Source of the DNA: Noviherbaspirillum sp. UKPF54
Lineage (GTDB): Bacteria > Pseudomonadota > Gammaproteobacteria > Burkholderiales > Burkholderiaceae_D
Assembly (NCBI RefSeq): GCF_007874125.1
Contig: NZ_CP040128.1
Coordinates: 1,488,001 to 1,552,000 of the forward strand
DNA: 64,000 nt
Reading direction: 5' to 3'
Shown here: positions 16,882-25,589 of the stretch, piece after piece
Numbering within the stretch: the stretch's first letter is position 1
Layout of the letters: each line of letters opens with the position of its first letter
Made by a program: the position numbers and the translations under genes
The notes under the pieces: model-generated
What the model was told of the DNA's origin: nothing
Databases searched by the model: none
What the model saw: only the letters and a program-made list of their open reading frames with translations

Positions 16882-18105
16882 ATGAATATGTCGAATGTAG
16901 GGGGGCGCGGCCGCGAGCGCGCATCGCGTGTGGCTGCATGGGCGCTGGTGATGCTGGCCGCCTGCGTTTTGAATGCGTGCGGCGGCGGGGGGAGTGGCGA
17001 CGGTGCCGCGCAGGATGCGGAGTTGAGCGCGGTTGCGGCGCTTGGCCAGAAAATTTTCAGTGATCCCGGCCTTTCCGCATCGGGAGGGCAATCCTGCGCG
17101 AGCTGCCACGATCCGGCCCACGCGCATGCGCAATCCAACGCCGTATCCGTGCAGCTCGGCGGCCCCAATCTCGACATTCCAGGTTTTCGTGCGGTGCCGT
17201 CCCTGCGTTACCTCAGCTTCAACCCGGTATTCTCGTTCGACAGCGAGGGCGCCCCGGTCGGCGGCTTCGACCGCGACGGGCGCGCGCAATCGCTGGCCGA
17301 GCAGGCCCAGCGTCCGTTCCTGGCGCCGCACGAAATGGCCAACGCCAGCAAGGCCGATATGGTATCCCGCCTGAGGCTCGCCTCCTATGCCGACGAGTTC
17401 CGCAAGGTGTTCGGCGGAGCGATCTTCGATAACCCGGACGACGCCTTCGACCGCGCGACATTCGCGCTGCAGCGCTACCAGATCGAGGCTAGCGAATTTC
17501 ATCCGTTCGATTCCAAGTACGACCTGTTCCTGGCCGGTAAGGTGCAGCTGAGCGCCGCCGAGCTGCGCGGCCTGGCGCTGTTCAACAGCCCGGCCAAGGG
17601 AAATTGCGCCGCCTGCCACACGAGCGCGCGCGGCGCCGACGGATCTCCGCCGCTGTTTACCGACTTCAGCTTCGACAACCTGGGCGTGCCGCGCAACACG
17701 GCGATTCCGGCCACCTCTGTCGCCAGCTATTTCGACCTCGGTCTGTGCGGTCCCGACCGCACCGACCTGGCGGACCGCAGCGATCTGTGCGGGGCGTTCA
17801 AGGTGCCGACCCTGCGCAATGTCGCCACCCGCAAGGTGTTCTTCCATAACGGTCGTTTCAGCACCTTGCGCGACGCGTTGCGGTTCTATGTGCGGCGCGA
17901 CACCAACCCGGAGGAGTGGTACCCGACGGTGGGCGGCGTGGTGCAGAAGTTCGACGACCTGCCGCAGCAGTATCGCGCCAACGTGAACACCAGCGAGGCG
18001 CCGTACAACCGCATGCCCGGCATGGCGCCGGCGCTGTCCGAGGACGAGATCGACGACGTGATCCAGTTCCTCGGCACCCTGAACGACGGCTACAAGATTC
18101 AATGA
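16882..18105 (+). CDS. MauG/CcpA-like diheme cytochrome c peroxidase lipoprotein
   Basis: This 407-residue protein has a leader ending in a lipobox (VLNAC, Cys33) and two haem sites, CASCH (Cys72) and CAACH (about 242). The spacing of roughly 170 residues and the motifs VPTLRNVATRKVFFHNG and FNSPAKGNCAACH are typical of bacterial diheme peroxidases and MauG relatives. Such enzymes reduce hydrogen peroxide or oxidise protein side chains using periplasmic electrons. It leads a five-gene run with a porin, a flavoprotein and ApbE behind a Fur-box promoter, so a role in iron- or redox-linked outer-membrane chemistry is possible. The physiological substrate cannot be deduced. Confidence 0.87.
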   Translation: MNMSNVGGRGRERASRVAAWALVMLAACVLNACGGGGSGDGAAQDAELSAVAALGQKIFSDPGLSASGGQSCASCHDPAHAHAQSNAVSVQLGGPNLDIPGFRAVPSLRYLSFNPVFSFDSEGAPVGGFDRDGRAQSLAEQAQRPFLAPHEMANASKADMVSRLRLASYADEFRKVFGGAIFDNPDDAFDRATFALQRYQIEASEFHPFDSKYDLFLAGKVQLSAAELRGLALFNSPAKGNCAACHTSARGADGSPPLFTDFSFDNLGVPRNTAIPATSVASYFDLGLCGPDRTDLADRSDLCGAFKVPTLRNVATRKVFFHNGRFSTLRDALRFYVRRDTNPEEWYPTVGGVVQKFDDLPQQYRANVNTSEAPYNRMPGMAPALSEDEIDDVIQFLGTLNDGYKIQ

Positions 18106-18127
18106 TTTTTACCTTATGGGAGCAATG

Positions 18128-19414
18128 ATGAAGAAAAATATCCTGGCGCGAGCCATCCTCGCCGCCTTCGTGGCGGTGCCGACCGTGGCGTTGGCGAGTG
18201 AAGCGGAACTGCTGCAGCGCATCGAAAAACTGGCGGCCGAGCTGGAAAAGGTCAAGTCCGAACTGGCGGCCACCAAGCAGAAGACTGACACGGTCGAAAA
18301 GCGCCAGGAGACCATTGCAGCTGCGCCGGCCAGCCAGGGATCCGCATCCGGCGCTCCGCAGACAGTGGTGACCGGCTACGGCGAGATCAACTACACCCAC
18401 CCGACCAAGGACGCCAGCGCCTCGCAGACCGACGTGCGGCGCGCCGTGATCGGCATCCAGCACCGCTTCGACGACAAGACCAAGCTGGTATCGGAATTCG
18501 AATTCGAACATGCTGTTGCCTCGAAGGATGACAACGGCGAAGTGGAGGTCGAACAGCTGTACGTCGAGCGCGAATTTGACAACGGCCTGCGTGCCAAGGC
18601 TGGCCTGTTCCTGATCCCGGCCGGCTTGCTGAATACAAACCACGAGCCGACGGCCTATTATGGCGTCGAGCGCAATTTCGTAGAAACCGCGATCATCCCG
18701 TCGACCTGGCGCGAGGTCGGCGTCGGCCTGTCGTCCACGCTGGAAAACGGGCTGACCTGGGATGTAGGTGTCACTACCGGTTTCGACCTCACCAAATGGG
18801 ATGCGGCATCGGAAGAAGGACGCGAATCCCCGCTGGGCAGCATCCACCAGGAAGGCCAGCTTGCCAAGTCGCGCGACATGAGCGTGCACGGCGCGCTTAA
18901 CTGGCGCGGCGTGCCGGGCCTGCTGGTGGGCGGCTCGGTATTCACGGGCAAGATGGGACACAATACCGCTGATTTTGCCGCGAACGGCGCGCGCCTGACT
19001 CTGTGGGACTTGCACACGCGCTACACGCCGGGACGTTGGGACTTGTCCGCCGTCTACGCACGCGGCAACATCAGCGGAGTCGATGCCCTCAACCTGATCT
19101 CTGCCGCCCAAGGCCAGCCTACGCCGGTTCCATCGTCGTTCGCCGGCTGGTATGCGCAAGCCGCCTACCAGCTCTGGAAGTCGGGCGATTACGCCTTGTC
19201 GCCGTTTGCACGCTACGAGCGGTTCAATACCGCCAAGGGGTATACTGCGGTGCCGACGGGCCTGGAAGCGCAAACCGGTCCGGACGAAAAGGTCGTCACC
19301 GTCGGTGCGAACTTCAAGGTGGGCGAAGGTGTCGTACTGAAGGCCGATTACCAGAAGTTCTATGAGGATACGACGCGCAACCGCGTGAATCTCGGCCTCG
19401 GTTTCGCATTTTAA
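18128..19414 (+). CDS. OprO/OprP-like outer-membrane porin with N-terminal coiled coil
   Basis: I favour the ATG at 18128, five bases after GGGAG; ATGs at 18125 and 18116 are in frame. The 428-residue product has a signal peptide ending VALAS, then a coiled-coil segment of about 45 residues (AELLQRIEKLAAELEKVKSE). A beta-barrel follows with alternating polar and hydrophobic strands and a terminal aromatic (LGLGFAF), the usual signal for BAM-mediated insertion. The pattern resembles phosphate-selective porins O and P, but the substrate is not predictable. A porin next to periplasmic redox proteins might bring in the substrate of the diheme enzyme or help form an electron conduit. Confidence 0.82.
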   Translation: MKKNILARAILAAFVAVPTVALASEAELLQRIEKLAAELEKVKSELAATKQKTDTVEKRQETIAAAPASQGSASGAPQTVVTGYGEINYTHPTKDASASQTDVRRAVIGIQHRFDDKTKLVSEFEFEHAVASKDDNGEVEVEQLYVEREFDNGLRAKAGLFLIPAGLLNTNHEPTAYYGVERNFVETAIIPSTWREVGVGLSSTLENGLTWDVGVTTGFDLTKWDAASEEGRESPLGSIHQEGQLAKSRDMSVHGALNWRGVPGLLVGGSVFTGKMGHNTADFAANGARLTLWDLHTRYTPGRWDLSAVYARGNISGVDALNLISAAQGQPTPVPSSFAGWYAQAAYQLWKSGDYALSPFARYERFNTAKGYTAVPTGLEAQTGPDEKVVTVGANFKVGEGVVLKADYQKFYEDTTRNRVNLGLGFAF

Positions 19415-19429
19415 ATTCTCCAGTCGCAT

Positions 19430-19966
19430 ATGAAATCGCTCCATCTGGCGACGCTGGCGGCCACGGCTGCCGCCGGCGGATCGGCATTCGCTACCCAGTA
19501 CCTGACGGTGGAGCAGGCGCAGCGCGCGATGTTCCCCGACGCCACGCGTTTCGCCGACGCCAGCCTGCAGCTGGCGCCGGAGCAGATGCGGCAGGTCGAG
19601 AAGCTGGCCGGCTTGCCGGCGCGCTCGGTCAACTGGCGCGTGTTCGCCGCCTACCGCGGCGATGCGCTGCTGGGCCACATGGTGCTCGACGACGTGATCG
19701 GGAAATTCGAACTGATTTCCTACGCGGTCGGCGTTAACCCGGACGCCAGCATCAAGCAGGTCGAAATCCTCACCTATCGCGAAAGCCACGGCTTCGAAAT
19801 CAAGAGCCCGGCCTGGCGCAAGCAGTTCGTCGGCAAGACCGCGCAATCGGGGCTGGCGGTGGGAGAGGGAATCGCCAATATCAGCGGCGCGACCCTGTCG
19901 TGCACCCACGTGACCGACGGCGTGAGGCGTATCGCGGCCATCGCCCAGGTGATGCTGAAAAAATGA
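19430..19966 (+). CDS. Exported FMN-binding-domain protein with flavinylation site
   Basis: The 178-residue product has a signal peptide ending near AFA|TQYL and an FMN-binding domain. The segment ISGATLSCT carries the S-G-A-T motif; Thr155 is the expected point of covalent FMN attachment by ApbE. Similar domains occur in RnfG, NqrC and NosR and carry single electrons. The apbE gene follows with a 4-base overlap, and a cytochrome-b-like membrane protein comes next. The set therefore looks like a small quinol-to-periplasm flavin relay. No CxxCH haem site is present. Confidence 0.85.
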   Translation: MKSLHLATLAATAAAGGSAFATQYLTVEQAQRAMFPDATRFADASLQLAPEQMRQVEKLAGLPARSVNWRVFAAYRGDALLGHMVLDDVIGKFELISYAVGVNPDASIKQVEILTYRESHGFEIKSPAWRKQFVGKTAQSGLAVGEGIANISGATLSCTHVTDGVRRIAAIAQVMLKK

Positions 19967-20778
19967 TGCGCCGCGCCCAGCCCTGGTTGGGCACGCTGGT
20001 GGATATCACGATTGCCGATTCGCTTGGCGCCGCCGAACTGGCGGCATGCTTCGACGATGCGTTTGCAGCCGTCGCCGAAGTGCAGCGCCTGATGAGCTTT
20101 CATGACCCGCAAAGCGACGTGTCGCGCATCAATCGCGCCTTGCCCGACGTAGCAGTGCCGGTGCATGCTCATACCCACGCGGTACTGCGTGCGGCGCTGG
20201 ACGTTTTCGAAGCCAGCGCCGGCATCTTCGACATCGCCTGTGCGCCGCGCCTGGTCGAGGCCGGCTGTCTGCCAGCGCCGGGCAGCGATCGCGTGCGCTA
20301 TCTTCCCGGCGGCAGCGCGTTGGCGCTCGATGATGGATTCCTGGTGACGAAGAGCCGGCCGCTGTGGATCGATCTCGGCGGCATCGCAAAAGGATACGCG
20401 GTTGATCTCGCCATCCATGCGCTGCGGAGCCGCGGCGTGCGCTCGGCCTGCGTCAATGCCGGCGGCGACCTGCGGGTGCTTGGCGATCATCCGGTGTCGA
20501 TCCGCGATCCGCGCTCGCCGGGCGAGATGGCTTTGCAGATCGATCTGCGGGACGCCGCTCTGGCGACTTCCGCCAATTACTTTTCGGGCCGCACAACCGA
20601 TGCGCGCAGCGTGCTTATCGACGGTCGCAACGGACGGGCATGCCCGGGCGATTTCAGCGTGACGGTGCAAGCGCTGAACTGCATGCTGGCCGATGCGCTG
20701 ACCAAAGTTGTCGCGGCCACGAAGGACGCAAGGCACACCGCGCTGCCCCGTTTCGGCGCCAGCGCTTTTATAATCTGA
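19963..20778 (+). CDS. Divergent second ApbE-like FMN transferase
   Basis: Starts at ATGATG (19963), overlapping the FMN-binding gene, and gives 271 residues without a clear signal peptide. The ApbE core is recognisable in PWLGTLVDI, LWIDLGGIAKGYAVDLAI and NAGGDLRVLG. The later motifs are altered: the family's TSGDY is TSANY, and HIIDPRTG is replaced by VLIDGRNGR, losing the histidine and the DP pair. It may still flavinylate its neighbour with changed specificity, or it may depend on the other ApbE at 12167-13207. The overlap with its presumed substrate argues that it is active. Confidence 0.83.
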   Translation: MMRRAQPWLGTLVDITIADSLGAAELAACFDDAFAAVAEVQRLMSFHDPQSDVSRINRALPDVAVPVHAHTHAVLRAALDVFEASAGIFDIACAPRLVEAGCLPAPGSDRVRYLPGGSALALDDGFLVTKSRPLWIDLGGIAKGYAVDLAIHALRSRGVRSACVNAGGDLRVLGDHPVSIRDPRSPGEMALQIDLRDAALATSANYFSGRTTDARSVLIDGRNGRACPGDFSVTVQALNCMLADALTKVVAATKDARHTALPRFGASAFII

Positions 20779-20781
20779 GCG

Positions 20782-21264
20782 ATGCGACATCGAAAACAAT
20801 CACTGCATCATCTTCCCAATGGCCAGCGCGCGGTCGGCTTGCGCATCGAGCGCTGGCACCGTTTCTGCATTTACGGCGTTGCAGCTTGGCTCGTTGCGAC
20901 AGGCGCTTTGTGGCTGCTTGCCCATTACTTCCTGCGGCCGGTCACCGAGTTCGGGGAGGGCGTCCATCCGCTGGAACCTTGGTCGATGAAGCTGCACGGC
21001 GCCGGTGCGATGGCCGCGCTGTTTTTCGTTGGCAGCCTGCTGAACATCCATCTGCGCCGCGCGATCAAGGCCGGGCGCAACATCGTGTCCGGCTGGTCGA
21101 TGATCGTCTTCCTGGCGGCGCTGAGCTTGAGCGGCTACGGGCTGTATTACCTTGCCAGCGAGCAGAACCGGCCGTTGTGGTCGGCGGCGCACTGGGCCGT
21201 CGGCCTGCTGTTTCCGGGTTTATTGATCTTGCACATAGTTTTGGGCAGAAAGAAATCCCTATAA
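20782..21264 (+). CDS. Four-helix cytochrome b561-like membrane protein (DUF4405-like)
   Basis: The 160-residue protein has four membrane helices (about 27-48, 70-90, 102-123 and 135-155). Histidines lie within or next to helices in the pattern expected for b-type haem: KLHGAGAM, LNIHLRR, SAAHWAVG and LILHIVLG. It starts 3 bases after apbE and ends the run that begins with the diheme peroxidase. It probably passes electrons from quinol to the covalently bound FMN of the 19430-19966 protein. The family assignment is by layout and residue pattern only. Confidence 0.7.
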   Translation: MRHRKQSLHHLPNGQRAVGLRIERWHRFCIYGVAAWLVATGALWLLAHYFLRPVTEFGEGVHPLEPWSMKLHGAGAMAALFFVGSLLNIHLRRAIKAGRNIVSGWSMIVFLAALSLSGYGLYYLASEQNRPLWSAAHWAVGLLFPGLLILHIVLGRKKSL

Positions 21265-21316
21265 TCCGCGAGAATTTGCTGTATCTGCAGGGCAACTAAG
21301 TTGTACGAATCTTATT

Positions 21317-21345
21317 AAGAATAATTATCATTCGCGTGCTATACT
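21317..21345 (+). promoter_or_regulatory. Fur box and promoter of feoAB
   Basis: Bases 21317-21335 match the 19-base Fur consensus at 13 positions. An extended -10 element, TGC-TATACT, follows at 21337-21345; the -35 is weak. Binding of Fur-Fe2+ would block the polymerase, and feoA begins 65 bases downstream. The gap 21265-21409 holds nothing else recognisable. Confidence 0.72.
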
Positions 21346-21409
21346 ATCTTCAAGAGCGGTAAAGTAAGCGTCAATCCGGCCATTTCTGACTCACTCTTGA
21401 AAGTGAACC

Positions 21410-21709
21410 ATGTCTGCCGTACTCACGGATCAGTCGTTGCAAGATGAAATTCCCCACCTCGGCTTGCTCAGGAAAGGCGAACGCGCCGTCGTGCGCGGCT
21501 TCGCCCACACCCATAGCGCCGAACAGCTCGCGCTGAAGACGCGCCTGCTGGAACTCGGTTTCGCGCCGGGCGAGCAGATCCGAGTGGTGGCGGAATCGTT
21601 CCCGCGCCGCGACCCGATGGCGGTCAAGCTCGGCAACGCCACGTTCGCCTTGCGGCGGCATGAGGCGGCGCTGATTCATATCATGCACGCCGACAGCGGC
21701 GCCGCATAA
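21410..21709 (+). CDS. feoA: FeoA ferrous iron transport SH3-domain protein
   Basis: This 99-residue cytoplasmic protein has the FeoA core: LRKGERAVVRGF near the start, LKTRLLELGFAPGEQIRVV in the middle and DPMAVKLGNATFALRR near the end, forming a small SH3-like beta barrel. FeoA is needed for FeoB-driven Fe2+ uptake, probably through contact with FeoB. It is slightly long at the N-terminus (about 20 residues before the core). It lies 22 bases before feoB and behind a Fur box. Confidence 0.93.
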   Translation: MSAVLTDQSLQDEIPHLGLLRKGERAVVRGFAHTHSAEQLALKTRLLELGFAPGEQIRVVAESFPRRDPMAVKLGNATFALRRHEAALIHIMHADSGAA

Positions 21710-21730
21710 AGTCCATTTCCCACCCTGTTT

Positions 21731-23616
<1,886 letters not shown>

Positions 23617-23617
<1 letters not shown>

Positions 23618-23889
23618 TGCAGGAGTGGATCGTCGGATTGATCGTAGCGGGCGCGTTTGTCGCTGTGCTCAAGCGCTACCTGCCGAAGGCGTTGCGCAAT
23701 GCGCTGCGCAGCCGGCTGGAACGGCTTGCGCGGCGCCGGGGCTGGGAGAAGCTGGCAGCGCGGCTGGCTGCGCCAGAGCCTGCCGCATCATGCAGCGACG
23801 GTTGCAGTTCCTGCGGCGGGTGTGGGACGAACGAATCGTCGCCGGTTACCGACGAGCGTTTTTCCATCAAGCTGAAGACCATCAAATAG
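23617..23889 (+). CDS. Small Cys-rich FeoB-associated protein (DUF6587-like)
   Basis: The ATG at 23617 overlaps the feoB stop (TGATG). The 90-residue product has one membrane helix (about 3-20), a basic stretch (RSRLERLARRRGW) and then a cysteine cluster CSDGCSSCGGCG with five cysteines. It stands where feoC is found in enterobacteria but is not a winged-helix protein. Small Cys-rich proteins of this layout follow feoB in many beta- and gammaproteobacteria and may bind iron or an Fe-S cluster to adjust FeoB. The function is inferred from context. Confidence 0.72.
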
Positions 23890-24039
23890 GCAGATTTGCC
23901 TCTCCACGATGTGCTGCCTGAGCGGCGCGCATGTTTTCCCTGTTCCTTTTCAACCCGCTGAAGGCTGCGCCAGGCCCAGGCTGGATGCTTGCTTGAGGGA
24001 TGAAGCCGCTGGATGCCCAAAAGCTGCGGGGCGGCGACA

Positions 24040-24065
24040 GGCCGGGCGTAGTATCTTGCCCGGCC
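24040..24065. terminator. Perfect 8-bp GC hairpin between convergent operons
   Basis: GGCCGGGC (24040-24047) and GCCCGGCC (24058-24065) are perfect arms around a 10-base loop. It lies between the feo operon (+) and the end of the TonB operon (-). No T-run follows on either strand, so its use as a terminator is uncertain. The rest of the gap 23890-24106 shows nothing recognisable. Confidence 0.45.
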
Positions 24066-24106
24066 CGCCGTTCGCTGAAGGAGTTCGCCGGCGCAGAGAG
24101 AGCGGC

Positions 24107-24805
24107 TCAGATCGTCCACATGAACCAGAGCGTCGCGCACAGTGCTCCGCAGCTGGTCAATACCGCGGCCGTGCGCACCGTGTGCAGCTGCGTCCACAGC
24201 AGCAGGCCGGTGATCGACAGCAGGATCAGGCCCCCGGCGATCGTATCGGACAGCAATACCCAGAACGCGTTGACGCCTATGGACATGTGCAAGCGCGTGA
24301 GCGTGCCTATCGGCGTGGCGTCGACCTGATCGAGCTTGACGAAGCGGTTGCCGACGAAATACTCAACCAGCACGCCGCCTTCCGGGCGCGTCAGGTTGAT
24401 GGTCCAGCGCTCCGGCTGCCGGACTTCGCGGTCGGACCACACCACCGTCCTGGCCGGCTGGGTTTTCATTACCGGCGGCTGCACGGAACTGAACTTCAGC
24501 TCGTTTTGCAGCCAGTCCGCCATATCGGCGGGTGAGGAAAACGTGCGCTCCGGCAGCGGCAGCTGCGCCGTCTTCTGCACCGTTTTTTCCACGGGTATCT
24601 TCATGATCGCCCGGTGATTCATGAGGATGCCGGTGGCGCCGAACAGCAGGCCCAGCACGGCGCCCCACAAGCCCACGTACAAGTGCGTCTTGCGCAGCCA
24701 GGTCAGGAATACGGCGCGCCGGCTGCGCTTGCGCTTTGCCGGTGCAAGCGGCACCGCATGTTCTGGTTCGCGGTCCAGTGAGCGGGTAATGGCGTCGGCA
24801 TGCAT
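24107..24805 (-). CDS. PepSY-type membrane protein, possible iron reductase
   Basis: The 232-residue protein has a basic N-terminus, a first helix at about 44-63 preceded by RKTHLYVGLWG, a periplasmic domain of about 110 residues, and two further helices near 180-205 and 210-230. The layout and the histidines near the helices (RKTHL, MNHRA, RLHMS) match PepSY_TM proteins. These often accompany TonB siderophore receptors and are thought to reduce ferric siderophores in the periplasm. It is the last gene of the Fur-controlled TonB operon. The reductase role is a family-level suggestion. Confidence 0.78.
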   Translation of the reverse strand: MHADAITRSLDREPEHAVPLAPAKRKRSRRAVFLTWLRKTHLYVGLWGAVLGLLFGATGILMNHRAIMKIPVEKTVQKTAQLPLPERTFSSPADMADWLQNELKFSSVQPPVMKTQPARTVVWSDREVRQPERWTINLTRPEGGVLVEYFVGNRFVKLDQVDATPIGTLTRLHMSIGVNAFWVLLSDTIAGGLILLSITGLLLWTQLHTVRTAAVLTSCGALCATLWFMWTI

Positions 24806-24808
24806 GGC

Positions 24809-25537
24809 TCAATCCGCTCCGTATTGTGGCGCCAGCGCCGGACCGGGATCGGTGCCGTCGGCCTTGACGAAGGTGTAGGTGAAATGGTTGCGCAGGTTGT
24901 CATACGTCTGGCCGCCGAATTCTCCGGGCGTCCGGTCGACGTGCAGAACGTGGACCACGTACTGGCCACGCCACGGGGCATTGATCTTCACCGCGCCCTG
25001 CGCATCGGTCTTGTGTTCCTGGACCCATGCGTTGGGGGCGATCACTTCCAGCTTCGCATCCTTGAGCGGCTGGCCGCGATACAGCACGACCAGCGCGTTC
25101 GCGCCGTGCGCCTGCACATCCAGCGCAAGCGGCGAGGCGCCGACGGCTGCCGCCTGGCCGTAACGCGCGTAATAGTTCGATTTCGCGATGCCCAGGCCAT
25201 GCTTGCTCAGGTCGCGCACTTCCAGCGACTCTTCTGCGACCAGCACCGTCGAATCCGCCTTGCCGCTGTCGATCGCGAAGAATTCCGCGGCGCGGCTGAC
25301 GGAAACGGCGTCAATCTTGGCAGCCCTAGTTGCAAATGCGCGCGGGGACTTGATGTTGTCGAGCTTGCCGGGGCTTTTTTCCTTCAGAAGGTTGTCGGCT
25401 TCGCCGTAGTACAGGCGGGCGCCGGCATCGCCCGGCTCAATCCACAGGTAGTGTGCCTGTGCCGCGCCGCTGGCCAGGACGGCGGCGAAGAAGAGCGTGG
25501 CCGTACGGAATTGAATATGGATGTTCACGGTTTTCAT
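24809..25537 (-). CDS. DUF4198 periplasmic protein of the iron-uptake operon
   Basis: I use the start at 25537 (MKTVNIHIQF), giving 242 residues; an upstream in-frame start would add a non-hydrophobic extension. A signal peptide ends at GAAQA|HYLW, so the mature protein begins with histidine, as in many DUF4198 members. A carboxypeptidase-like beta-sandwich pattern follows (for example LVVLYRGQPLKDAKLEVI and QGAVKINAPWRGQYVVHV). DUF4198 proteins sit with nickel, cobalt or TonB receptor genes and may bind metal through the N-terminal histidine. It lies between the receptor and the PepSY protein. Confidence 0.8.
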   Translation of the reverse strand: MKTVNIHIQFRTATLFFAAVLASGAAQAHYLWIEPGDAGARLYYGEADNLLKEKSPGKLDNIKSPRAFATRAAKIDAVSVSRAAEFFAIDSGKADSTVLVAEESLEVRDLSKHGLGIAKSNYYARYGQAAAVGASPLALDVQAHGANALVVLYRGQPLKDAKLEVIAPNAWVQEHKTDAQGAVKINAPWRGQYVVHVLHVDRTPGEFGGQTYDNLRNHFTYTFVKADGTDPGPALAPQYGAD

Positions 25538-25589
25538 TGTTGTTGGATATGGCAATGCCCCTTTGCGCCTGCGGCAAAGGGGCATTGTG

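Noticed and set aside
17858..19909. A 683-codon open frame on the - strand across the porin and FMN-binding genes
   Set aside because: It runs antisense to genes with clear signal peptides, a barrel and a flavinylation motif. Its product is rich in Arg, Gly, Gln and Ala with no fold, as expected of antisense frames in GC-rich DNA.
23890..24106. A small gene or RNA in the gap between feo and the TonB operon
   Set aside because: No frame with a ribosome site and no promoter were found; only one GC hairpin without a T-run is present.
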